The position numbers were made by a program, and so were the translations under genes. The notes beneath the pieces are model-generated. The model did not search any database. It saw nothing but the letters and a program-made list of their open reading frames with translations, and was not told where the DNA came from. From Pandoraea fibrosis (GTDB lineage Bacteria; Pseudomonadota; Gammaproteobacteria; Burkholderiales; Burkholderiaceae): 64,000 bases of DNA. Below are positions 46,148 to 55,264 of this stretch, one piece after another (the first letter of the stretch is position 1; every line of letters starts with the position of its first letter). Location of the stretch: assembly GCF_000807775.2 (NCBI RefSeq), contig NZ_CP047385.1, positions 2,914,001 to 2,978,000 on the forward strand. The letters run 5' to 3'.

Positions 46148-46735
46148 TCAGAACAGGTTGTTGTCCCGTTTCTCACGCAGCGGATCGGGGCTGATCTGTG
46201 TGGTTTTGACCACGCCGTCGGGGTCGAAATAGAAGTTCATCATCGAGTACCAGACCTCGTCCTGCTTGAAGCGGTAGGTCCAGACTTCACGCTTCATGAG
46301 CGGAAAATACGACGTCTCGACGGGCACGCCAAAGTGATGCAGCACGTCGGTCTTCGTCCACTTGTCGATTTCGACCTTGTTGAACTCCTGCGTCGAGAGC
46401 ACTTGCGTGGTGCTCAACAAGCGGCCCTGAGCATCGAAGTCCGCTGCGATCGTCTCTTCGCCGAAGGGCTTGGTCGGATAGAGCCAGCGGGTGACACCCG
46501 GAGCGAGCGGGTAGACCTCTTTCGGCTTGCCCAATTGCGCCTGCACCTCGGCCTGCGACGCGCTGGGCGGCAGTTGCTGCCACGGGGGCGTGAAACAGGC
46601 GGTCAGCGACAGCGTGAGCGCGCCGGCGGCGAGCCAGCGCAGCGCGGCGACGCGGCGTGAGGTCAGGGGAGGCGTGTCGGAACGTGATGTTGTCGGGAAT
46701 GCGATGCCCGCGCGTGCCTGGGGGAGATGCTTCAT
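46148..46735 (-). CDS. Putative lipoprotein with a BamE/SmpA-like domain
   Basis: A 195-residue protein with a signal sequence ending in the lipobox LTAC (C47), so it is probably an outer-membrane lipoprotein. The mature part begins FTPPWQQLPPSASQAEVQAQLGKPKEVYPL, a SmpA/BamE-like pattern, followed by a second similar unit (IDKWTKTDVLHHFGVPVETSYFPLMKREVWTYRFKQ). It is longer than BamE and is not claimed to be BamE itself. The start at 46735 was chosen because it has GAGG upstream and gives a sensible signal sequence. It is divergent from the LivJ-type gene. Confidence 0.8.
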   Translation of the reverse strand: MKHLPQARAGIAFPTTSRSDTPPLTSRRVAALRWLAAGALTLSLTACFTPPWQQLPPSASQAEVQAQLGKPKEVYPLAPGVTRWLYPTKPFGEETIAADFDAQGRLLSTTQVLSTQEFNKVEIDKWTKTDVLHHFGVPVETSYFPLMKREVWTYRFKQDEVWYSMMNFYFDPDGVVKTTQISPDPLREKRDNNLF

Positions 46736-46877
46736 GGATGGCCTCGCGTCAATGGAAAAGGGCCGCAGAGCGGCATGCCGATAGCATACCTCCGTGTGCC
46801 TCATCGTGGGGCGTCTCGGCTTGCCCCACGGGGGCCGGGACGTTATGATTCGCGCCGAGACAGTTAATGGGGCCCCG

Positions 46878-48152
46878 ATGAAAGTTCAAGTCTTGCTGGC
46901 GCGTTCGTGCGCGATGTTGTGCGCCGTCGGCCTGTTGGCAGTGGCCGGACTTGCGCACGCGGCGCCGCCGATCCGCCTCGCCCTCATCGAAGGGATGAGC
47001 GGGCCGTTCGGCAACGCCGGCGCCATGGTCGAACACAATTTGCGCTTCGCCATCGAGCGCGTCAATGCGCGCGGTGGGGTGAAGTTGCGCGACGGCGCGC
47101 ATCCGCTGGAACTGACGGTGTTCGACAGCAAGGGCGCCGTTGAAGATAGCCTGGTGCAGCTCAAGGCCGCCGGCGATCTCGGCATCCCGTTCGTCTTGCA
47201 GGGCAACAGTTCGGCCGTCGCGTCGGCACTGATCGATGCAATCAACAAACGAAACGCCCGCGAGCCGGGGCAGCGCATGCTGTTCTTCAATTACTCGGCC
47301 GTCGATACGGCGTTGACCAACGAACAGTGCAGTTTCTGGCATTTCGCGTTCGACGCCAATGCCGCCATGCGGATGCAGGCGCTGACCGAGGCGATCAAAG
47401 ACGACGCGAGCATCCAGAAGGTCTACCTGCTCAATCAGGATTACAGCTTTGGCCGGCAGGTCGCCGGTCTCGCCCGTCAGATGATCGGTGCGAAGCGTCC
47501 CGACGTGCAGATCGTGGGTGAGCAGTTCAGCCCGGTCGGGCGCGTGAAGGATTTCACGCCTTATCTCGCGCGGATTCGCGCGGCCGGTGCCGACACGGTG
47601 GTGACCGGAAGCTGGGGCAACGATCTGACGCTGCTCGTGAAAGCGGCGCGCGAGCAGGGGGTGGAACTCAAGTTCTACACGTTCTACGGCAACGCGCTGG
47701 GCGCGCCGGCGGCCCTGGGGGAGGCGGGCGTGGGGCGCGTGTATGCGGTGGCCGAGTGGCACCCGAACGTGGGGGGCGAGGCGTCTGATGCGTTTTACAA
47801 GGCGTTTCGTGCGCGCTATCCCGAAGCGCGCGACGACTATGCGTTGCTGCGCATGAGCGTGATGATCGACATGATCGCCGCCGCGCTTGAGCAGGCGGGC
47901 ACGACCGATGTCACGACGGTGGCGCGTGCGCTTGAGAATCGCCGGATTCGCGAAGCCCCGGCCGACGCCTGGATGCGTGCCAACGACCATCAGATGATCG
48001 AGCCGCTGTACGTCTCGGTCATGCGTCGCGCGGGCGAGCCGGGCGTGAAGTTCGATAACGAAGGATCGGGCTTCGGTTTCAAGACGGTGATGGAGTTGCC
48101 CGCGAGCAAGGTGGCGCTGCCCAGCACTTGCCGGATGGCTCGCCAGCGCTGA
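46878..48152 (+). CDS. LivJ-type periplasmic binding protein (branched-chain amino acid ABC family)
   Basis: A 424-residue periplasmic binding protein of type 1 fold (Peripla_BP_6). Signal peptide MKVQVLLARSCAMLCAVGLL (cleavage near AHA-AP), then the binding domain: IRLALIEGMSGPFGNAGAMVEHNLRFAIERVNARGGV, 'YLLNQDYSFGRQVAGLARQM', 'GADTVVTGSWGNDLTLLVKAA'. The ligand could be a branched-chain amino acid or another small molecule such as urea or an aromatic acid; the sequence does not tell. No livFGHM-type transporter genes are adjacent. The ATG at 46878 fits the signal peptide; 46845 is also in frame. Confidence 0.88.
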   Translation: MKVQVLLARSCAMLCAVGLLAVAGLAHAAPPIRLALIEGMSGPFGNAGAMVEHNLRFAIERVNARGGVKLRDGAHPLELTVFDSKGAVEDSLVQLKAAGDLGIPFVLQGNSSAVASALIDAINKRNAREPGQRMLFFNYSAVDTALTNEQCSFWHFAFDANAAMRMQALTEAIKDDASIQKVYLLNQDYSFGRQVAGLARQMIGAKRPDVQIVGEQFSPVGRVKDFTPYLARIRAAGADTVVTGSWGNDLTLLVKAAREQGVELKFYTFYGNALGAPAALGEAGVGRVYAVAEWHPNVGGEASDAFYKAFRARYPEARDDYALLRMSVMIDMIAAALEQAGTTDVTTVARALENRRIREAPADAWMRANDHQMIEPLYVSVMRRAGEPGVKFDNEGSGFGFKTVMELPASKVALPSTCRMARQR

Positions 48153-48199
48153 TTCGGCGAGGGGGGAGGCCGGCCGGGGCCGATGGCGTCTCGATTTGT

Positions 48200-48252
48200 T
48201 GCGATTTTCCGGATAATTGATGGAAATTTCCCTGATTATTCCGGGAAGATCG
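48200..48252. repeat. Long near-perfect inverted repeat with inner palindrome
   Basis: GCGATTTTCCGGATAATT (48200-48217) is almost the reverse complement of GATTATTCCGGGAAGATCGC (48233-48252), differing by two indels and two changes. The loop contains the perfect palindrome GGAAATTTCC (48221-48230). It lies in a locally AT-rich gap between the binding-protein gene and rpsO. There is no T tract, so it may be a repeat element or operator rather than a terminator. Confidence 0.6.
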
Positions 48253-48314
48253 CGATTTTCGACGTCCGAATCCATCGGTTAGGCCCGCCCAGCGCGGCGA
48301 AGCGTGGAAAAATG

Positions 48315-48344
48315 TGGCATCTGGATAGCAACTCCCGTATAATC
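48315..48344 (+). promoter_or_regulatory. rpsO: Sigma-70 promoter for rpsO
   Basis: GTGGCA (48315-48320) and a perfect TATAAT (48339-48344) are 18 bases apart. The mRNA leader would be about 95 bases, where S15 autoregulation could act as in other bacteria. Confidence 0.65.
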
Positions 48345-48446
48345 GCGCACTTGCAGTTTTGTTTATGTGCGGCAACGCCGCGCATGTTTTTGTAAGTTCA
48401 CGGCACGGCCTTTCTTCCGTGACCGCATGTCTCCAAAGGAAATGAA

Positions 48447-48716
48447 ATGACTGTTGAAACCACCAAGAAGTCGGACGTCGTGGCGCAATTCGCCCGCGCC
48501 GCCAACGACACCGGATCGCCCGAAGTGCAAGTTGCGCTGCTGACCACGCGCATCAACGAACTGACGCCGCACTTCAAGGCACACATGAAGGATCACCACA
48601 GCCGCCGCGGTCTGCTGCGCATGGTGAGCCGTCGCCGCAAGCTGCTCGATTACCTCAAGGGCAAGGATGCGGACCGCTACCGCGCCCTGATCGAGAAGCT
48701 GGGTCTGCGTAAGTAA
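48447..48716 (+). CDS. rpsO: 30S ribosomal protein S15
   Basis: The 89-residue S15 primary binding protein of the 16S rRNA central domain. Its sequence is typical: [68 protein letters not shown], with the conserved HHSRRGLL loop. It precedes pnp, the usual order. A terminator-like hairpin separates the two. Confidence 0.98.
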   Translation: MTVETTKKSDVVAQFARAANDTGSPEVQVALLTTRINELTPHFKAHMKDHHSRRGLLRMVSRRRKLLDYLKGKDADRYRALIEKLGLRK

Positions 48717-48736
48717 GCGATTACGATTACGACGAG

Positions 48737-48775
48737 ATGCCTGTATCAGCGTGCTGATGCAGGCATTTTGTTTTT
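48737..48775 (+). terminator. rpsO terminator hairpin
   Basis: ATGCCTGTATCAGC (48737-48750) pairs with GCTGATGCAGGCAT (48753-48766) with one G-T pair, followed by TTTTGTTTTT. It is likely leaky or bypassed by read-through into pnp, as in related bacteria. Confidence 0.8.
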
Positions 48776-48879
48776 GGGCATTGCCCGATGGATGTCATGA
48801 GGACATCTTCGGGTCTTCAAAAACCTGGCCATCGCGCCGGGTTCCCGGTTTACGGGGCCTCGTCGGCAAGCAGGGCTTG

Positions 48880-48939
48880 TGTCATTCCAGGGTCGCCTCT
48901 GACACGCACGGCAACGCGCCGAGCAACGCTGGAATGGCA
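48880..48939 (+). ncRNA. Hairpin in the pnp leader
   Basis: TGTCATTCCAG (48880-48890) pairs with CTGGAATGGCA (48929-48939), an 11-bp stem with one G-T pair, enclosing GC-rich sequence. A long leader stem cleaved by RNase III controls pnp autoregulation in E. coli; this could be its counterpart. It occupies the 311-base rpsO-pnp gap. Confidence 0.5.
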
Positions 48940-49027
48940 TAACACTCCCCCCTGTAAGGCGTCGGGATCACCCCGGCAGCGATATCGCGCCGCTGCTGCA
49001 TTCGCGCGATTCGATATAGGAGTGCAA

Positions 49028-51178
49028 ATGTTCAATAAAGTCGTGAAGTCTTTCCAATGGGGACAAAACACGGTTCGCATGGAGACCGGTGAGATTGCCC
49101 GTCAGGCATCCGGCGCTGTGCTCGTCGATATGGACGATACCGTCGTGCTCGCCACGGTCGTGGGCGCCAAGAAGGCCAAGGCAGGTCAGGACTTCTTCCC
49201 GCTGACCGTCGACTATCTGGAAAAGACTTACGCCGCCGGCAAGATCCCGGGTGGCTTCTTCAAGCGTGAAGGCCGTCCGTCGGAAAACGAAACGCTGACG
49301 TCGCGCCTGATCGACCGTCCGATTCGTCCGCTGTTCCCGGAAGGCTTCTACAACGAAGTTCAGGTCGTGGTGCAGGTCGTTTCGCTGAACCCGGAAGTGC
49401 CGGCCGATATCCCGGCCCTGATCGGTGCGTCGGCTGCGCTGGCCATCTCGGGTCTGCCGTTCAACGGCCCGGTCGGCGCTGCACGCGTTGCCTACGTTGA
49501 CAGCCAGTACGTGTTGAACCCGTCGCGCGAGCAGATCGCCAAGTCGAAGCTCGACCTGGTCGTCGCTGGTACGGAACAAGCTGTGCTGATGGTGGAATCG
49601 GAAGCGCAGGAACTGCCGGAAGACGTGATGCTGGGCGCTGTGGTGTTCGGCCACGAGCAAATGCAAACGGCGATCAACGCCATTCACGACCTCGTGCGCG
49701 ACGGCGGCAAGGCCGAGTGGGAATGGGCCCCGGCTGCCAAGAACGAGGCACTGATCGCACAAGTGCGCGAACTGGCCGAAGGCCCGTTGCGCGCCGCTTA
49801 CCAGACGCGTGAAAAGCAAGCACGCACGCAACAACTGCGTGCCGTGAGCAGCGATGTCATCGCCAAGCTGGGCGAAGCCGCAACGGCCAAGGGCGAAGCT
49901 GCTCCGGACGACATCGAAGTCGGCAACATCCTGTTCGATCTGGAAGCCAAGATCGTGCGTAGCCAGATTCTGGCAGGCGAGCCGCGTATCGACGGCCGCG
50001 ACACGCGCACCGTGCGTCCGATCTCGATCCGCACCGGCGTGCTGCCGCGTGCTCACGGTTCGGCGCTCTTCACGCGCGGCGAAACGCAAGCGCTGGTGGT
50101 GGCTACGCTGGGCACCAAGAGCGACGAGCAGATCATCGACGCGCTGCAAGGCGAGTACCGTGATCGCTTCATGCTGCACTACAACTTCCCGCCGTTCTCG
50201 ACGGGTGAAACGGGTCGCGTGGGCTCGCCCAAGCGTCGCGAAATCGGTCACGGACGTCTGGCCAAGCGCGCGCTGGTGGCTTGCCTGCCGGGGGCAGACG
50301 ATTTCGGTTACACCGTGCGTGTGGTGTCGGAAATCACTGAGTCGAACGGTTCGTCGTCGATGGCATCGGTGTGCGGCGGTAGCCTCGCCATGATGGACGC
50401 CGGTGTGCCGCTGACCTCGCCGGTCGCAGGTATCGCCATGGGCCTGATCCTCGATGGCAACAAGTTTGCCGTGCTGACCGACATTCTCGGCGACGAGGAT
50501 CACCTGGGCGACATGGACTTCAAGGTGGCCGGTACGTCGAATGGCGTGACCGCACTGCAGATGGACATCAAGATCCAGGGCATCACGAAGGAAATCATGC
50601 AGGTCGCATTGGCGCAAGCCAAGGAAGGCCGTCTGCATATCCTCGCCAAGATGACGGAAGCCCAGTCGGGCGTGCGCACCGAGCTGTCGGAATTCGCGCC
50701 GCGCATGGTCACCATCAAGATCAACCCGGAAAAGATCCGTGACGTGATCGGTAAGGGCGGTTCGGTGATCCGTGCACTGACGGAAGAAACCGGCACGAGC
50801 ATCGACATCTCGGACGACGGCGTCGTGACGATCGCCAGCCCGAGCGCCGAAGGTATCGCCGAAGCGAAGCGTCGCATCGAACTGATCACCGTGGAAGTCG
50901 AAGTCGGTCAGGTGTACGACGGTACCGTGCTGAAGCTGCTCGAGTTCGGTGCCATTGTCTCGGTGCTGCCGGGCAAGGACGGTCTGCTGCACATCTCCGA
51001 AATCGCCAACGAGCGCATCAAGGACATCAACGAGTACCTGAAGGAAGGTCAGCCGGTGCGCGTGAAGGTGATCCAGCAGGACGACAAGGGCCGTCTGCGT
51101 CTGTCGCACAAGGCGCTCACCGACGAAGAAAAGCAGGGTGGCCCGGCGCTGGTCAAGCGCGAAGGCGACGCCCAGTAA
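49028..51178 (+). CDS. pnp: Polyribonucleotide nucleotidyltransferase (PNPase)
   Basis: A 716-residue 3'-to-5' phosphorolytic exoribonuclease, a trimer and degradosome component. Two RNase PH domains flank a helical linker (first ~10-140, '[33 protein letters not shown]'; second ~320-545, '[30 protein letters not shown]'). The C-terminal KH domain ([24 protein letters not shown]) and S1 domain ([31 protein letters not shown]) follow. AGGAG just before the ATG sets the start at 49028; the longer frame upstream overlaps the leader hairpin and is not conserved. Confidence 0.98.
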   Translation: MFNKVVKSFQWGQNTVRMETGEIARQASGAVLVDMDDTVVLATVVGAKKAKAGQDFFPLTVDYLEKTYAAGKIPGGFFKREGRPSENETLTSRLIDRPIRPLFPEGFYNEVQVVVQVVSLNPEVPADIPALIGASAALAISGLPFNGPVGAARVAYVDSQYVLNPSREQIAKSKLDLVVAGTEQAVLMVESEAQELPEDVMLGAVVFGHEQMQTAINAIHDLVRDGGKAEWEWAPAAKNEALIAQVRELAEGPLRAAYQTREKQARTQQLRAVSSDVIAKLGEAATAKGEAAPDDIEVGNILFDLEAKIVRSQILAGEPRIDGRDTRTVRPISIRTGVLPRAHGSALFTRGETQALVVATLGTKSDEQIIDALQGEYRDRFMLHYNFPPFSTGETGRVGSPKRREIGHGRLAKRALVACLPGADDFGYTVRVVSEITESNGSSSMASVCGGSLAMMDAGVPLTSPVAGIAMGLILDGNKFAVLTDILGDEDHLGDMDFKVAGTSNGVTALQMDIKIQGITKEIMQVALAQAKEGRLHILAKMTEAQSGVRTELSEFAPRMVTIKINPEKIRDVIGKGGSVIRALTEETGTSIDISDDGVVTIASPSAEGIAEAKRRIELITVEVEVGQVYDGTVLKLLEFGAIVSVLPGKDGLLHISEIANERIKDINEYLKEGQPVRVKVIQQDDKGRLRLSHKALTDEEKQGGPALVKREGDAQ

Positions 51179-51197
51179 TTCCGGTGTCGGCATGATG

Positions 51198-51267
51198 CCT
51201 GACGGCGCGCTTCGGGCGTGCCGTCAGGAGAAGGAAAAACGGCGACTCTGCTGAGTCGCCGTTTTTT
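51198..51267 (+). terminator. Tandem hairpins and terminator after pnp
   Basis: CCTGACGGC pairs with GCCGTCAGG in the first hairpin (51198-51228). Then AAAAACGGCGACTC (51235-51248) pairs with GAGTCGCCGTTTTT (51253-51266) around TGCT, running into Ts. The second is a strong Rho-independent terminator. Confidence 0.9.
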
Positions 51268-51318
51268 CATCCATCGCACGGATCGGCAAAATAATGCGGA
51301 AAAAATGCGAGAAGGGTA

Positions 51319-51347
51319 TTTACAGGAAATGGGTTTGTCATTAGAAT
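51319..51347 (+). promoter_or_regulatory. Promoter of tRNA-Ala
   Basis: TTTACA (51319-51324) and TAGAAT (51342-51347) are exactly 17 bases apart, about 15 bases before the mature tRNA 5' end. Confidence 0.75.
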
Positions 51348-51363
51348 CTCATTTCTCTGTTCG

Positions 51364-51439
<76 letters not shown>

Positions 51440-51521
51440 CGGATTCAGAAGCTTGATTTTCAGGCTGCGTCGGAAGAGCAAGATTCTTGCAAAAACGATG
51501 CAAAAAACTTGAAAATAAAGC

Positions 51522-51550
51522 TTCACAAGCGAAGAAATGTTGTTTAGAAT
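51522..51550 (+). promoter_or_regulatory. Promoter of the tRNA-Glu/tRNA-Asp unit
   Basis: TTCACA (51522-51527) and TAGAAT (51545-51550) are 17 bases apart, in an AT-rich stretch ~55 bases before tRNA-Glu. Confidence 0.75.
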
Positions 51551-51603
51551 AGCGTTCTTCGCGAAATGCAGTAAAGCGAAACAGACAAAGTTTTGACGAT
51601 TTT

Positions 51604-51679
51604 GTCCCCTTCGTCTAGAGGCCTAGGACATCACCCTTTCACGGTGAGTACAGGGGTTCGAATCCCCTAGGGGACGCCA
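51604..51679 (+). tRNA. tRNA-Glu (TTC anticodon)
   Basis: A 76-base cloverleaf with encoded CCA: acceptor GTCCCCT/AGGGGAC, discriminator G. The anticodon loop CTTTCAC sits in stem CACC/GGTG, giving anticodon TTC. Confidence 0.97.
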
Positions 51680-51737
51680 GAATTGATGCCGGTAGCGAGT
51701 CGGTGTCAGTTTGAAAATGCCAGCAGTTTGTGGCGTA

Positions 51738-51767
51738 AAGCCCGCTGAAAGTTTGGCGGGTTTTTTT
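51738..51767 (+). terminator. Weak terminator between tRNA-Glu and tRNA-Asp
   Basis: GCCCGC (51740-51745) can pair with GCGGGT (51756-51761), including one G-T pair, around TGAAAGTTTG, with seven Ts at 51761-51767. It is only ten bases before tRNA-Asp, so it may attenuate rather than stop transcription. Confidence 0.6.
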
Positions 51768-51776
51768 GTCGGTTTT

Positions 51777-51853
51777 GGAGCGGTAGTTCAGTTGGTTAGA
51801 ATACCGGCCTGTCACGCCGGGGGTCGCGGGTTCGAGCCCCGTCCGCTCCGCCA
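51777..51853 (+). tRNA. tRNA-Asp (GTC anticodon), first copy
   Basis: A 77-base cloverleaf with encoded CCA: acceptor GGAGCGG/CCGCTCC, discriminator G, and the anticodon loop CTGTCAC (anticodon GTC) in stem CCGGC/GCCGG. It is identical to the second copy. Its 5' leader GGTTTT is complementary to the trailer AAAACC. Confidence 0.97.
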
Positions 51854-51952
51854 AAACCCACGAAGTTCGGTGATTTGCGCATGAAAGTGCGGCAATGCCG
51901 GACAACGAGCAGGAAAGCAAAGTGAGTCACATCACGATGCTGCAGCAAGTTT

Positions 51953-52029
51953 GGAGCGGTAGTTCAGTTGGTTAGAATACCGGCCTGTCACGCCGGGGGT
52001 CGCGGGTTCGAGCCCCGTCCGCTCCGCCA
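51953..52029 (+). tRNA. tRNA-Asp (GTC anticodon), second copy
   Basis: Base-for-base identical to the copy 176 bases upstream, consistent with a tandem duplication. It is followed by a strong terminator. Confidence 0.97.
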
Positions 52030-52037
52030 AACGAAGA

Positions 52038-52066
52038 AAGCCCAGGCTGATGCCTGGGCTTTTTTT
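52038..52066 (+). terminator. Terminator of the tRNA cluster
   Basis: AAGCCCAGGC (52038-52047) pairs with GCCTGGGCTT (52052-52061) around TGAT, with Ts through 52066. Confidence 0.93.
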
Positions 52067-52276
52067 ATCTTCTGACGCCTGTCTCATTCGTGTTTCGAGG
52101 CCTTGCAATGAGACCTTTCGGCGGTGCCGGGAGCGCGAATTTCCCTCAATGATCCTGTCTTAATAAGTCGTGCGGATTTTTCGCGTGTTATTGGAAAAAT
52201 CTGTGAATCTGGTGCATAAGGGGGCGATGACAGGGTGAGGCGGATTTTTATGCCACCTCACCGTGAGTCCCTTCGA

Positions 52277-53605
52277 TCAGCGCACGAGGCAAGGTCGCTT
52301 CGGATCGAATTTCCACTCGGGCACGAGGTATTGCATGGCCGCGCTGTCGTCGCGTGCGCCAAGGCCGTGTTCGAGATAGAGCGCATGGGCTGCTTCGACG
52401 GCATCCATGTCCAGCGTGACCCCGAGCCCCGGCACCGTCGGCACCTGAACATTGCCGCCGACAATTTGCAGCGGATGTTTCGTGAGGTACTGGCCATCCT
52501 GCCAGATCCAGTGCGTGTCGATGGCCGTGATCTTGCCCGGTGCAGCCGCTGCGACATGCGTGAACATCGCCAGCGAGACGTCAAAGTGATTGTTCGAGTG
52601 CGATCCCCACGTCAGGCCCCATTCATGACACATCTGCGCGACGCGCACAGAGCCCTGCATCGTCCAGAAGTGCGGATCGGCCAACGGTATGTCGACGGAC
52701 TGCAATTGAATCGCATGACCCATCTGACGCCAGTCGGTGGCAATCATGTTGGTGGCTGTCGGCAAGCCTGTGGCGCGCCGGAATTCCGCCATGACTTCAC
52801 GGCCTGAGTAGCCGTTCTCCGCCCCACAGGGATCTTCGGCATAGGCCAGCACGTCGTGCTTGTCGCGGCATAGTCGGACCGCTTCGGCGAGCGACCATGC
52901 ACCGTTCGGATCGAGCGTCACACGTGCCTGCGGAAAGCGTTTGGCGAGTGCCGTGACCGCTTCGATTTCGGCGTCGCCGTCGAGCACTCCCCCTTTCAAT
53001 TTGAAGTCCTGAAAGCCGTAGCGAGCGTGGGCAGCCTCGGCCAGACGCACGACAGCGTCGGGCGTCATGGCGACCTCGGTGCGAACACGTTCCCAGTCGT
53101 CGCGTGCTGCCTTGTTATCCGCGTAGGGCAGGTCGGTGACGTGTCGGTCGCCGATGAAGAACAAGTACCCGAGCATGGCGACTTCGCTGCGCTGCTGACC
53201 TTCGCCCAGCAAAGCCGCGACGGGTACCTCGAGATGCTGGCCGAGCAGATCGAGCAGTGCTGCCTCGAGCGCTGTCACCGCATGAATGGTCGTGCGCAGG
53301 TCGAAGGTCTGCAAACCGCGTCCCCCGGAATCGCGATCGGCGAAGACGCGACGTGTCCGACCGAGGATCGCCTGAAGGTTCGCGATCGACTGGCCGACCA
53401 CATAGGGGCGTGCGTCGTCGAGCGTCTGGCGGATCGCTTCGCCGCCGGGCACCTCGCCAACGCCGGTGTGTCCGGCGCTGTCCTGAAGGATGATCAGGTT
53501 GCGCGTGAAGAAGGGGCCGTGCGCGCCGCTCAGGTTCAGTAGCATGCTGTCGCGGCCGGCGACGGGGACAACGCGCAGATCGGTGACGATGGGGGTTCGG
53601 CTCAT
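52277..53605 (-). CDS. gudD: Glucarate dehydratase
   Basis: A 442-residue enolase-superfamily enzyme that dehydrates D-glucarate to 5-keto-4-deoxyglucarate. It starts [21 protein letters not shown] and has the glucarate dehydratase stretches [48 protein letters not shown] (catalytic Lys), [35 protein letters not shown] and [28 protein letters not shown], with the catalytic His. Other sugar-diacid genes are not adjacent. The upstream gap carries GntR-type palindromes. A longer frame is open to 53680, but the family start is at 53605; no clear Shine-Dalgarno is visible. Confidence 0.94.
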   Translation of the reverse strand: MSRTPIVTDLRVVPVAGRDSMLLNLSGAHGPFFTRNLIILQDSAGHTGVGEVPGGEAIRQTLDDARPYVVGQSIANLQAILGRTRRVFADRDSGGRGLQTFDLRTTIHAVTALEAALLDLLGQHLEVPVAALLGEGQQRSEVAMLGYLFFIGDRHVTDLPYADNKAARDDWERVRTEVAMTPDAVVRLAEAAHARYGFQDFKLKGGVLDGDAEIEAVTALAKRFPQARVTLDPNGAWSLAEAVRLCRDKHDVLAYAEDPCGAENGYSGREVMAEFRRATGLPTATNMIATDWRQMGHAIQLQSVDIPLADPHFWTMQGSVRVAQMCHEWGLTWGSHSNNHFDVSLAMFTHVAAAAPGKITAIDTHWIWQDGQYLTKHPLQIVGGNVQVPTVPGLGVTLDMDAVEAAHALYLEHGLGARDDSAAMQYLVPEWKFDPKRPCLVR

Positions 53606-53657
53606 GGCGGGTAGACGTTGATCAGACCAAAAGGAGTGAGATGTCATGACACACATT

Positions 53658-53679
53658 TGTTGTATGTCGTCAGACAACA
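53658..53679. promoter_or_regulatory. GntR/FadR-type operator upstream of gudD
   Basis: A 22-base inverted repeat with arms TGTTGTATGTC and GTCAGACAACA (9 of 11 positions symmetrical). It contains TCGTCAGACAA, which fits the FadR-subfamily consensus TNGTNNNACNA. It is 53 bases before the gudD start. Confidence 0.55.
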
Positions 53680-53800
53680 TTCTATGGAAAGTTCGCGTCT
53701 ATGCCTTTGCGGGTTTACCCGTTTTTACTGAAGGAGCCAGAATTTAACGGTCTGAGCGACAGAGGGCGGTGCCACGCATCGCTCGTGGCGCCTGCGATTT

Positions 53801-53815
53801 TGTTGTCGTACAACT
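53801..53815. promoter_or_regulatory. Second GntR/FadR-type box
   Basis: GTTGTCGTACAAC (53802-53814) is a near-palindrome containing TTGTCGTACAA, an exact TNGTNNNACNA match. It lies between gudD and the MATE gene. Confidence 0.5.
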
Positions 53816-53875
53816 TGTGTTCGATGGGGGAGGGGCGCGTAAGCCACTGCCGCCCCTGACTGTCTGACGAAGCCG

Positions 53876-55252
53876 CTATCTTGCGATCGATACATCAACG
53901 TCGTTGCACTTCACCCGCACGACCCAGTGCAGATAAAGCAGCAACCCGACGGCGGCGATAGCGATGCTTGCCGTGTTGGCGAACCAGAAGCCTGCTGCGC
54001 CGTGCAGCCATGTGGGTGACAGACCGCCGACGTCGAATCCCAGCACATAACCGCCGCCGAGGCCGACGCCCCACAACGACACGGCATAGATGATGGTCGG
54101 CACGACTGCCACCTTCCATGCGCGCAGGACGAACACGGCGTTCACTTGCAGGGCATCGAACAGGTGGTAGAACGCGACGATGGCCAGTAGCGGTGTGGCG
54201 ACCACCGCCACCTGTGCGTCGGACGTGTAGGCCGCCAGAATCAGCGGGCGGCAGAACCACATGAGCGCGGCGAGTATCAGGCCGAGCGTGCCGGCAAACT
54301 CGACGCCTCGCCGTCCGACCAGACGCGCCAGCGCAAAGTCGCGCGAGCCGATGGCCTGCGCGGTGAGCGTCGCCGTCGCAATCGCAATCGACATGGGCAG
54401 CATGTACATGAGCGCGCCGAGGTTCGCGGCAATCTGATGGCCGGCAAGCGTCACGTCGCCCAGACGGGCAATGAAAATCGCCATGAACGAGTACGCCGTC
54501 ACTTCGATCAGGTAGCTCAGGCCCATCGGCACACCCAGCTTGAGCAGAGCACGAATGGCTTGCCAGTGCGGCCAGCAGAAGCGGGCGAAAATGCCGAACT
54601 CGCGCAGCTTCGCATGACGTGCCATCAGCGTGAGCCCCAGTGCGCACGACACCCAGTTGATCGCCGTCGTGGCGATGGCGCAGCCCGTGCTGCCGAGCGC
54701 GGGAATCCCCAGTCGCTCGATGCCATAAATCAGCGCGAGATTCAGTGGCACTTTCAGCGCCAGTCCCGTGACCTGAATCATCATGACGATGCGAGGCTGT
54801 GCCACGGCCGTCGAGAGCGACGAGTACACGCGAAAGAGCAGGGCGGCGGGCAAGCCGAACGCGAGAATCTGGAGATAGGCGCTTGCGCGGGCTTCGAGTT
54901 CCGGGGAGGCTTCGGAGAGTTGCAGAATGAACTGCGGATGCGACAGCAGCAGGGCGCCCGGCACAGCGAGGAACAAGGCAAGCCAGATCGCCTGGCGGAC
55001 TTCCTCGCCAATGGCTTCGCGCTCGCCGGCACCGAACAGCTGAGCGGCAATCGGGGAGAGCGCCACGAGGATGCCCATCAGGCCGACATACACGGTGATG
55101 TAGATCGAACCGCCAAGGGCGAGCGATGCGAGATCGAATGCAGACGCGCGTCCGACCATCGCCGTGTCCATCACCCCGAAGGCGATGACGGCCAACTGGC
55201 CGATCAGGACCGGCCAGGCCAGCCCGGCAATGCGTTTGATGTCATGCCACAT
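53876..55252 (-). CDS. MATE family efflux transporter
   Basis: A 458-residue transporter with 12 predicted helices in two halves. The N-terminal half starts IAGLAWPVLIGQLAVIAFGVMDTAMVGRASAFDLASLALGGSIY, and the second half shows the matching pattern LLKLGVPMGLSYLIEVTAYSFMAIFIARLGDVTLAGHQIAANLGAL. The latter motif is typical of NorM-type Na+ or H+ driven drug exporters. The substrate cannot be told. The gene starts 12 bases after the ArnT-like gene, in one transcript. Confidence 0.93.
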   Translation of the reverse strand: MWHDIKRIAGLAWPVLIGQLAVIAFGVMDTAMVGRASAFDLASLALGGSIYITVYVGLMGILVALSPIAAQLFGAGEREAIGEEVRQAIWLALFLAVPGALLLSHPQFILQLSEASPELEARASAYLQILAFGLPAALLFRVYSSLSTAVAQPRIVMMIQVTGLALKVPLNLALIYGIERLGIPALGSTGCAIATTAINWVSCALGLTLMARHAKLREFGIFARFCWPHWQAIRALLKLGVPMGLSYLIEVTAYSFMAIFIARLGDVTLAGHQIAANLGALMYMLPMSIAIATATLTAQAIGSRDFALARLVGRRGVEFAGTLGLILAALMWFCRPLILAAYTSDAQVAVVATPLLAIVAFYHLFDALQVNAVFVLRAWKVAVVPTIIYAVSLWGVGLGGGYVLGFDVGGLSPTWLHGAAGFWFANTASIAIAAVGLLLYLHWVVRVKCNDVDVSIAR

Positions 55253-55264
55253 GGCGTCAGGCGA

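Noticed and set aside
48968..51193. A 741-codon minus-strand open frame across pnp
   Set aside because: It mirrors the strongly conserved pnp gene and shows only reverse-codon composition.
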